This document shows, piece by piece, positions 57,697 to 64,000 of a stretch of DNA of 64,000 nt. The notes under the pieces are model-generated. The model was not told the DNA's origin and made no database searches. It saw only the letters and a list, made by a program, of their open reading frames with translations. Numbering within the stretch: position 1 is the first letter of the stretch; each line of letters starts with the position of its first letter. Where the stretch lies: the NCBI RefSeq assembly GCF_000472965.1, contig NZ_AXAU01000013.1, positions 1-64,000 on the forward strand. Direction: 5' to 3'. A program made the translations under genes and the position numbers. This DNA comes from Bradyrhizobium murdochi (GTDB lineage Bacteria > Pseudomonadota > Alphaproteobacteria > Rhizobiales > Xanthobacteraceae).

Positions 57697-59298
57697 ATGG
57701 CTGATTATTACCCGCTGATCGCACGCGCTATCGCCGGCCTGGACCCCAATGCTCCAGGTGAGAGCCGCCGTGCGCTCTATGAGCGGGCGCGTACCGCGCT
57801 GATCGCGCAGTTGCGCAGCGTGCAGCCGCCGCTTTCCGAATCCGAAATCACCCGCGAGCGGCTGTCGCTCGAAGAGGCTGTGCGCAAGGTCGAATCGGAA
57901 GCCGCCCAGCGCGCCCGCGAGGCCTCGCGGCCCGGCGGGGGCGGGGCTGCGCGCGGCGGCGATGCCTTCCGCCGCGCCAATGCCCGCCCGCCGGAAGCGG
58001 CTGCCACGCCGCCGGGTACGCCGCGTCCGCGTCCGCCTTCTCAAGGCCCCTCGCGCGATGGCCGTCCGCCGCTTGGCGAGGAGCCACGCCCGCCGCGCAA
58101 TCTGCGCGCCGATGCGCCACCGCCCGGCGCGCCGCGCCCGCAGCCGCCGCAGATTCCGACGCAGGATGCTGGCTTGCCGCCACCGCCGCCTCGCGAGCGC
58201 GGCCCCCGTCGCGGCCCAGATAATGGTGAACCGCCGACGCCGCCGCAGCCGCCCGGCATGCGCGGCTTCCGCGACATCGCAGCCGACGCCGACGATCTTG
58301 GCCGTGCCGCGGCGCAAGCCAACCGCAACGCGCGGAAGACCTATGCCAACGTGCCGTCGCCCTCGCCGGAATTCGACCGGCTCGAGCCCAACATGGAAGA
58401 CCGCGGCGCCGATCCCGAAGCGCCCTATTCGTACGACGAATCGCAGGCGGAAGCCGACCGGTACGCGTCGCAGCCGCCGTTGCGTGATCGTCCGCGTCTG
58501 TCGCAGGATCGCGACCAGCCGAAAAAACCCGCCCGCGCGGGCGCCGCGTTTCCGTTCAAGAGCGCGATTGCGGTCGGCATCGTGCTCATTCTGGTCGGCG
58601 CCGGCATCCTGTGGGGCAAGTCGGTCGTGACAGCCGTGAGCGGCTTGTTCAAATCCTCATCTGTGGTGGAAGCGCCGAAGGATCCGGCCGCGCCGCAGTC
58701 GCGCCCGAAGATTCCCGACCGCGTCGGCCAGCCGTCGTCGAGCGAGAACGTGGCACCCGTGGCGCAGCGCGTCGTGCTGTATGACGAGGATCCATCCGAT
58801 CCCAAGGGCAAGCAATATGTCGGCTCGGTGATCTGGCGCACCGAACCGATCAAGGCGAGCGGCAATCAGAAGCCGGACGTTGCCGTGCGCGCCGATATCG
58901 AGATTCCCGACCGCAAGTTCAAGATGACGATGTCGTTCCGCCGCAACACCGATACCTCGCTGCCGGCGAGCCACACCGCGGAATTGACCTTCATCCTGCC
59001 GCAGGATTTTTCCGGCGGCGGCGTCGGCAACGTGCCAGGCATTTTGATGAAGTCCAACGAGCAGGCGCGCGGCACGCCGCTGGCTGGGCTCGCCGTGAAA
59101 GTGACCGACGGTTTCTTCCTGGTCGGCCTCTCCAACGTCGATTCCGACCGCGCCCGCAATTTGCAGCTCCTGAAGGAGCGCTCCTGGTTCGACGTGCCGC
59201 TGGTCTACGTCAACCAGCGCCGCGCTATCATCGCGATCGAAAAGGGCTCTCCGGGCGAACGCGCGTTCAATGACGCGTTCGCACTGTGGGGAGAGTAG
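57697..59298 (+). CDS. large membrane-anchored conserved protein, unknown
   Basis: A 533-residue protein conserved in Bradyrhizobium-like genomes. Order: a helical N-terminal unit (YYPLIARAIAGLDPNAPGES, RRALYERARTALIAQLRSVQ), a Pro/Arg-rich disordered linker of about 180 residues, a charged segment, one membrane helix near 288-308 (AIAVGIVLILVGAGILWG), and a C-terminal domain with VVLYDEDPSDPKGKQYVGSV, RADIEIPDRKFKMTMSFRRN and LTFILPQDFSGGGVGNVPG. The C-terminal part is probably periplasmic. It begins 38 bases after purA. A decayed partial copy lies at 61711. No catalytic motif was recognised. Confidence 0.75.
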   Translation: MADYYPLIARAIAGLDPNAPGESRRALYERARTALIAQLRSVQPPLSESEITRERLSLEEAVRKVESEAAQRAREASRPGGGGAARGGDAFRRANARPPEAAATPPGTPRPRPPSQGPSRDGRPPLGEEPRPPRNLRADAPPPGAPRPQPPQIPTQDAGLPPPPPRERGPRRGPDNGEPPTPPQPPGMRGFRDIAADADDLGRAAAQANRNARKTYANVPSPSPEFDRLEPNMEDRGADPEAPYSYDESQAEADRYASQPPLRDRPRLSQDRDQPKKPARAGAAFPFKSAIAVGIVLILVGAGILWGKSVVTAVSGLFKSSSVVEAPKDPAAPQSRPKIPDRVGQPSSSENVAPVAQRVVLYDEDPSDPKGKQYVGSVIWRTEPIKASGNQKPDVAVRADIEIPDRKFKMTMSFRRNTDTSLPASHTAELTFILPQDFSGGGVGNVPGILMKSNEQARGTPLAGLAVKVTDGFFLVGLSNVDSDRARNLQLLKERSWFDVPLVYVNQRRAIIAIEKGSPGERAFNDAFALWGE

Positions 59299-59393
59299 GG
59301 GCGGAGAGCGCCCCCGATGCGCGCTCAAGCGTGAGCCGATATCCGTCGCGGTAAGCCATCGATTGCCGCGAGCGTCGCAAAACAGTCCAGCAC

Positions 59394-59434
59394 AAAAACG
59401 GCCTCAGCATTGCTCGCAGCTCTGCCGAGGCCGT
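59394..59434 (-). terminator. intrinsic terminator of the minus-strand small gene
   Basis: Read on the minus strand, ACGGCCTCGGCA pairs with TGCTGAGGCCGT (one G-T pair) and is followed by TTTTTG. It lies 27 bases after the stop of the gene at 59461 and is also the only structure after the convergent 57697 gene. Confidence 0.75.
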
Positions 59435-59460
59435 CTGCGTTCGTCTTCGAGCGAAGCAGC

Positions 59461-59730
59461 TTACCGCTCTGCGGAGGCGGCTCGTCGCCGTGCGGCGCCT
59501 TCGCGCTCCATCACGGCGCGGCAGCCCGGGCTGACATGCGCGCGGTTCCTGACCATGCAGGCGGTGATTCGCTGGACGTTAGGGACTTCATGGCCGCATA
59601 GCCGCATGGCGTCGCCGGTGCACATCTGCTGCGCCTCCGAGAAGGCGAGGCCTGGGCGTGCGGAAAGCGTCGTCGCCGCGAGAGCGATTGCGAAGAGAAG
59701 TGCGGTCTTGCTTGTGCGATGGATAGTCAT
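59461..59730 (-). CDS. small exported cysteine-containing protein
   Basis: An 89-residue protein with a signal peptide (TALLFAIALAATTLSARPGLA, cleavage near AFS) and a short mature part with three paired-looking Cys: EAQQMCTGDAMRLCGHEV and ITACMVRNRAHVSPGCRAVM. This Cys-rich-repeat pattern (C-x7-C, C-x11-C type) is common in small secreted Bradyrhizobium proteins. The ATG 59730 is chosen by the signal peptide and a GGGGAACGG stretch upstream. A good terminator follows. Function unknown; periplasmic or secreted. Confidence 0.7.
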   Translation of the reverse strand: MTIHRTSKTALLFAIALAATTLSARPGLAFSEAQQMCTGDAMRLCGHEVPNVQRITACMVRNRAHVSPGCRAVMEREGAARRRAASAER

Positions 59731-60536
59731 TGAGCCGTTCCCCAAGGGTTGCGTGCAGGGTTGCGTGCGGTGCTGGCCGCTCTTCATTGGGGGCGCTGCA
59801 CGCGGTTTGCGCTGCCGCACACGTCGTCCATCACCGGGAACTCACCCCAGTGTGGTTGCTCGATTTCTGCCGATGTCCGAATCGAAAAGTGCTGCGCGGC
59901 CCCACGCGAATTATGCGCCAATGCTGCGAACCTGCAATGGCTCGCTGCGAAGCTGCAATGGTTCGCACTAACACTTTCTCAAAGACTGTTGCGTGCGCGC
60001 CACGTCGAGCGAAGCGCGAAAGTGAAAACGACTCAGGTTTGGGCTGCGCTTCTTGTGCGTCAGCCTGATGGTTCCAGAGAAGGAACAGATGCGGCTCTTC
60101 CGGACGTCGTCTCAGCGTGATCGAACAGGCCGGCGAACTGGCGTGCGTTCCGCGCCGAAACGTCATTCGCGGCCGCCTGTTCATGACGCAACCATGACTT
60201 CGGTTATCCGGTCTACCGAAGCCGATGCTGCTTGGCCGACGCCCGGCAGATGGCCCGGCCTGCCTTCACCTGCCCTAAACTCCGTAAAAATGCGCAAAAT
60301 CAGCGTTCCGGAACAACCACCCGTTAGGGAAGGCTGAGTACGATCAGCCGCTATTGCTCGCACCCGCCTCATTGCTGTCGTTGAAGTGAAAAGGCTGCCG
60401 GGACCAGCCTGTCGAATGGCACTCAAATGCGCGTTCATGCCGCTGCCGATGGATTCACGAAGATGCCGGCCATCCGCGCGGTGGGCCGTAAGGTGACGCG
60501 GCGGGCCGGCACGACCGGTGCGGAGGCGGCATAGCC
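59731..60536. other. intergenic, 806 bp, no gene recognised
   Basis: The largest gene-free stretch. It contains a tandem repeat at 59923-59964 and a generally even base mix. Open frames here (for example 60053-60337 plus and 60181-60549 minus) lack start sites, family-like motifs or consistent codon bias. The 3' end should contain the DUF2336 gene's promoter. It could hold a small RNA that I cannot recognise. Confidence 0.5.
59923..59964 (+). repeat. 21-bp tandem repeat, two units
   Basis: GCTGCGAACCTGCAATGGCTC and GCTGCGAAGCTGCAATGGTTC follow each other directly, identical at 19 of 21 positions. Inverted GCGAACC and GGTTCGC lie at the ends. Purpose unknown. Confidence 0.7.
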
Positions 60537-61676
60537 ATGTCTGCTGCATCGCCGAATTTGCGCGCGGAATTGAATGGCGCCGAAAAGGAGGGACCCGAGC
60601 ACGACGCCCGGATTTTCGGGGAAGTGACGGACCTGTTCCTGTCCAATGTCGATCGTCTCGGTGAATCGCAGATCGCAGCCGTCGATGGCGTTCTCGCCCA
60701 CCTGATTGAGCGGGTCGACGCGAAAACCGTGGTCCAACTCAGCGAGGCCCTTTCCACCATCGACCGCGCCCCGCGCCAGACCATCCGCAAGCTTGCATTT
60801 CACGAAGACCACTTGCTGGCGGCACCGGTTCTCAGATGCTCCAACTGTCTGTCGGAAGCCGACCTCCTTGAAATCGTTAAAAGCCGCAGCCAGCAGCATT
60901 TGCTGGCAATATCGGACAGAAAGATCCTCAATGAAGCGCTGACCGATGCGCTGATGCGATTTGGCGACGTCCACGTCTCCAGCGCGCTCGCGCGCAACGC
61001 CGGCGCGCGTTTCTCCGAATGTGGCTACGCAACGCTGGTGGGGCGGGCCGAGCGTGACGAAGTCCTCGCGGAAAAGCTCGGGCTTCGATTGGACATTCCC
61101 GGCAATCTGCTTCGGGAGCTTCTGGACAGAGTTGCCGACGTGGTCCGCGCGCGGTTCTTGACGGCGTCGCGACCTGTTGCGCGGGAGAAAACCAGAGGCT
61201 CTGCTGCGGCGGCCGCCGGACAGGATGCCGCGGCCCGGAAGGCGATTGATTATACCCAGGCGCAAAGCGAAGTCGTTGCGCTCAATCGCACGGGCAAGCT
61301 CAACGATTCGATCGTGAACCGGTTTGCGGTGAGGGGTGAATACACCCACGTCGTCGCGGCGCTCGCCCTGAAGGCCGACGTCAAGGTCGAGGCCATCGAA
61401 CCCCTGCTCGAGCCCGACCGGGTATATGGCCTGATCGTCGCGTGCAAGGCCGCCCGGCTGAGCTGGTCGACAACGACGATGATCGTCCGCAACCGTCCGA
61501 ACTGTGCGCCATCCACCGACCGGGAACTCGAGCAATGCGTGGCGATCTATGAATCGCTACTGCTGTCGGTGGCGCAGTGGACCATTCGTTTCGGCTCCGA
61601 CCGGATCCTTGGGAAGAATAACGAGCCTGTGGCGGCTGTAGCGGCGGCCAATGGCAAGGCGAGTCGGTCGGCTTGA
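60537..61676 (+). CDS. DUF2336 domain-containing protein
   Basis: A 379-residue soluble, mostly helical protein matching DUF2336, an alphaproteobacterial family. Repeated helical pairs resemble HEAT-like units: FGEVTDLFLSNVDRLGESQI, LIERVDAKTVVQLSEALSTI, RQTIRKLAFHEDHLLAAPVL, LTDALMRFGDVHVSSALARN and GRAERDEVLAEKLGLRLDIP. Some DUF2336 proteins are linked to two-component or flagellar phenotypes, but no activity is established. ATG 60537 has GGAGG about 12 bases upstream. A decayed gene copy starts shortly after its stop. Confidence 0.85.
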   Translation: MSAASPNLRAELNGAEKEGPEHDARIFGEVTDLFLSNVDRLGESQIAAVDGVLAHLIERVDAKTVVQLSEALSTIDRAPRQTIRKLAFHEDHLLAAPVLRCSNCLSEADLLEIVKSRSQQHLLAISDRKILNEALTDALMRFGDVHVSSALARNAGARFSECGYATLVGRAERDEVLAEKLGLRLDIPGNLLRELLDRVADVVRARFLTASRPVAREKTRGSAAAAAGQDAAARKAIDYTQAQSEVVALNRTGKLNDSIVNRFAVRGEYTHVVAALALKADVKVEAIEPLLEPDRVYGLIVACKAARLSWSTTTMIVRNRPNCAPSTDRELEQCVAIYESLLLSVAQWTIRFGSDRILGKNNEPVAAVAAANGKASRSA

Positions 61677-61710
61677 CGCCGCGGCCCTGTGGAAGCAACC
61701 TTGCGGCGTT

Positions 61711-61856
61711 GGGCCGCGTGGCGCTGTATGGCGTGGATCCGGCAGATCCCGGGGGCAAGCAATATGTCGGCTCGTTGATCTGGCGCACCGAACGCTTCTT
61801 CCTGGTAGTCTCTCCAACGTCGCGCGCGCGATCTGGAGCTCAAGGAGCGCTTCTCA
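61711..61856 (+). pseudogene. decayed, internally deleted copy of the 57697 gene
   Basis: The segment translates to ...GRVALYGVDPADPGGKQYVG then SLIWRTE, closely matching RVVLYDEDPSDPKGKQYVGS of the intact gene (58768-58850), and then jumps to sequence matching FFLVGLSNVDSDRARNLQLLKER (59112-59186) with small indels. About 260 bases between the two blocks are missing, and the frame is lost after the junction. It is a relic of a local duplication, about 2.4 kb from the intact gene. Confidence 0.75.
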
Positions 61857-61857
61857 G

Positions 61858-64000
61858 TTAGTTGAGAGACAGTATTACGGCGTCTGCCGGTCCCAATACT
61901 GATTGCCGAACATTCTTGCGTAATTCGTAGACAAGTTTTCTGCCTTTCTGTTCGCAATACGTTCGTAAGCATTCTACGAAGCTAAATTCGTACGGTGCCG
62001 CGGGATGACCTTCTATCGGAGGCAGGAGTCCTTCAAGCGATAAGAAGCGGCTGTTTTTTATGGGAACAAACGTCAAATACTCCTCAAACGCAGCTCGTTC
62101 AACGTACGAATCCAAATGGTTCATCATACCTGCCTTCAATAGCGCAAGCGGCGCTGACTGAAGCTTTGTAAAGATATCGGATAGCTGCAACACCATCGCG
62201 CCGTTGGTCGCCACAAAAAGAGCGTGAAGTCTCGGAGTAGGATCGATGCCAAGATCAGAAAAGCCGCAAGTAGCAATGCACCAACTGATGGGATCAATTG
62301 AGGCGGTGTCTAATAGTTGAAATTGTTCGCTACCCCATTCCTTCAGGTCGGCGTCGGCCGCAACTATCACTCTACCCTCTCGTTTTGCCGAGCCGGGGCT
62401 GTAGTCAATGAAGCCTACGTAACCTGTCGCGCCTCGGCCGGAGACAGATGTGGCTAAACCTCCGACACTTCTAACGTTGAAGCCGTGAATGTTTGGACTC
62501 AAATCGATAGCGGCTAGCCCGACGATCTGGCCCCTTGATCTCAGCGGACGAAGACGGAAAGCATCGCTTTCAACTTTCGCCGCCAAGTCGGTGGGACGAT
62601 ATGACGTCAAGGCTATTTGTTGTAGCCAGCTCGCGTAATCGTTCTCTGCTATGATCTTGGAAATCGGGCGGTGTATTTCTACCATGTTGCCATCATCTAC
62701 CTGCAAATGGATCGATACATCCAAACCTGCAGATAGAACTGCAATGTAGTCTTCTAACTTCAGATGATAGTTTGGTTCATTCAATATTCCGGAAGTCACA
62801 AAGATTCTCGCTTGGTCGTCTAATAGATCGTCATGCAATACGCAGGACACGATGGTTGAAGTATCGCCTCCAAAGGAGGGGTCTGGAGCCAATGTGACGA
62901 TAGGTCGTAAAGTCAACCCTCGAGGAAACTTCATTTGGCAGAGCGTATCGAGTCCGCGGTCCCAACGGCGAGAGGAAATGCTGACGTTGTTAGAAATCAT
63001 GAATATGGAGTAGAAGCCGATTCCGTATTGCCCGACCGATTTGAATCCTGACGCGCGCAGTCCAGGAAATTCAGTTTGCACAAGACTGGTCGTCCAGAAA
63101 GAGGTTCCAAAGTCTAGCAGCGGGCCTGTCATTGTCGTTTCTGACATGCCGACGCCGTTGTCTTCTACCTCCAAGACCCACTTGCTCTTCCTTCTTCGAA
63201 CCCGAACTCGGATTGCTCCGCCCGCAAAATTCGGGTCCATTTTTCTTCTTGCAATGATTGCATCACGCGCATTTTGAAGCATCTCTCTCAGCGCGACATA
63301 TGTCTTGTCGGATCCGGCGCCATAGAGGCTCTCTCCGCCTATATTTCTAACAAGCCTCTCAACATTTCCGACATGGAGCTTCGCCGACCACGGATTCCAG
63401 TTTCGAACTCTTATGTAGGCACTCGCAAGATCAGGAGACGACGAACCGCCTACGCGTTGGATCTTGAATGGAGGGCTTGTCACGTTCTGAGGCCGAGCTC
63501 GGAGTAGCGCGTTCGCGGACCTGATCTCGGCATCGACGAGAGTAATTGCATCATAAGCAACCCACCAAGCATCCGCATCTTGCTGTTCAAAGTCTCGGTT
63601 GGAAGTATAGATTATTGTTTCTGCCGAGGGATCAGCTTGGTCCGTATCAGGCCTAGCCAGCCAATTCTGAGCCTGCCAATGGTCCCGCGAAATTCCGCTT
63701 CGTCGTAGAAGCGCGTAAAGGAAGTCGGGCGCTCTGCGGTTATCTATGTGAGCCGCGTCAGCGCATCGCAGCAGGCAAGCTATCTTTACGGGGTCTATTC
63801 TCCAACTGCTAGGCCAATCCCCAGGTGCGTTGACCTGATGCTGAAGCTTTGATGCTACATCTTCGATCGGCCAGTGATGACTTGAAGCAATCATTCCGAT
63901 TATAGGGCCGTACCGCTTTCTTAAGTCAGAATCATCGATGAGAAAGAGGGGCTGACGGGTATCAGGATCGAGCCAAGCTTTATCCACTAAGTGTGCTGCT
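61858..64000 (-). CDS. HD-like plus GHKL (HSP90-type) ATPase protein, 5' end outside window
   Basis: At least 713 residues; the frame is open at the right edge, so the N terminus is missing (a GTG at 63987 is in frame but is probably internal). The visible N-terminal part has HD-superfamily character: IIGMIASSHHWPIEDV and LLRCADAAHIDNRRAP. Next comes a GHKL ATPase with the N box LREMLQNARDAI (about 236-246), G1 EDNGVGMS (about 280) and G2 GQYGIGFYSIFM (about 320), in the HSP90 style. The rest is an uncharacterised C-terminal region. Similar HD-GHKL fusions are predicted conflict/defence proteins. GC content is visibly lower than in neighbours, suggesting transfer. Confidence 0.75.
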   Translation of the reverse strand, partial: AAHLVDKAWLDPDTRQPLFLIDDSDLRKRYGPIIGMIASSHHWPIEDVASKLQHQVNAPGDWPSSWRIDPVKIACLLRCADAAHIDNRRAPDFLYALLRRSGISRDHWQAQNWLARPDTDQADPSAETIIYTSNRDFEQQDADAWWVAYDAITLVDAEIRSANALLRARPQNVTSPPFKIQRVGGSSSPDLASAYIRVRNWNPWSAKLHVGNVERLVRNIGGESLYGAGSDKTYVALREMLQNARDAIIARRKMDPNFAGGAIRVRVRRRKSKWVLEVEDNGVGMSETTMTGPLLDFGTSFWTTSLVQTEFPGLRASGFKSVGQYGIGFYSIFMISNNVSISSRRWDRGLDTLCQMKFPRGLTLRPIVTLAPDPSFGGDTSTIVSCVLHDDLLDDQARIFVTSGILNEPNYHLKLEDYIAVLSAGLDVSIHLQVDDGNMVEIHRPISKIIAENDYASWLQQIALTSYRPTDLAAKVESDAFRLRPLRSRGQIVGLAAIDLSPNIHGFNVRSVGGLATSVSGRGATGYVGFIDYSPGSAKREGRVIVAADADLKEWGSEQFQLLDTASIDPISWCIATCGFSDLGIDPTPRLHALFVATNGAMVLQLSDIFTKLQSAPLALLKAGMMNHLDSYVERAAFEEYLTFVPIKNSRFLSLEGLLPPIEGHPAAPYEFSFVECLRTYCEQKGRKLVYELRKNVRQSVLGPADAVILSLN

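Noticed and set aside
60181..60549. Minus-strand 122-residue frame before the DUF2336 gene
   Set aside because: No ribosome site, no motif, and uneven codon choice; likely chance.

Overview
The window is high-GC alphaproteobacterial chromosome, most likely Bradyrhizobium or a close relative in the Nitrobacteraceae. The assignment rests on the haem-uptake locus layout (hmuP-hmuT-hmuU-hmuV divergent from hmuR, followed by an IsdG-type haem-degrading enzyme, hutX, exbB, exbD, tonB), a serC leader followed by serC-serA, several families of dispersed palindromic repeats typical of Bradyrhizobium intergenic DNA, and small proteins familiar only from this group. This is inference from recognised patterns; no database search was run.

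Layout. 1-1130: 3' end of an IS481-like transposase and an alpha/beta hydrolase. 1447-9000: an EF-G-like GTPase, aroE, a tandem pair of secreted repeat proteins, an FMN-dependent 2-hydroxyacid oxidase and glmM. 9100-13680: an MFS transporter, two outer-membrane beta-barrels, a glutathione transferase and a GNAT acetyltransferase. 13931-17135: a small protein and the serine-biosynthesis pair serC-serA behind a structured leader. 17293-22496: a DUF4139 (MuiA-type) protein, a DUF763 protein, a frameshifted alkB-like gene and a phytase-like secreted esterase. 22610-31418: a complete haem acquisition system covering receptor, TonB/ExbBD energisation, ABC importer, cytosolic carrier and degrading enzyme, with a candidate Irr operator between the divergent halves. 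31419-35855: a sugar-type ABC importer without its ATPase, plus a 2-hydroxyacid dehydrogenase. 36108-40082: a chemoreceptor, a Bug-family binding protein and an EamA exporter.

40315-45764 is a compact catabolic module: Bug receptor, ring-cleavage-type VOC dioxygenase and quinone-reductase-like MDR on the minus strand, with a GntR/FCD regulator, FAH-family hydrolase and PF06684 protein on the plus strand. The same 12-bp palindrome lies in front of both transcription units. 45835-50146 has the look of accessory DNA: a PhaC-like Ser-hydrolase gene divergent from a ribbon-helix-helix regulator coupled to a PHB-depolymerase-type esterase, with a readable promoter and tandem 11-bp operator repeats, plus tiny genes. 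50147-59730 returns to ordinary housekeeping: a second hydroxyacid oxidase, an orphan MlaD, an unusual two-domain L,D-transpeptidase, an EamA exporter, ybaK, purA and a large membrane-anchored protein of unknown function. 60537-61676 is a DUF2336 protein. A decayed, internally deleted copy of the 57697 gene follows it, and the window ends in a lower-GC, probably acquired gene for an HD-like plus GHKL (HSP90-type) ATPase protein resembling predicted conflict/defence proteins. That last gene is the best candidate for an undescribed system, but its 5' end and upstream neighbours are outside the window. No tRNA, rRNA or CRISPR array was seen.
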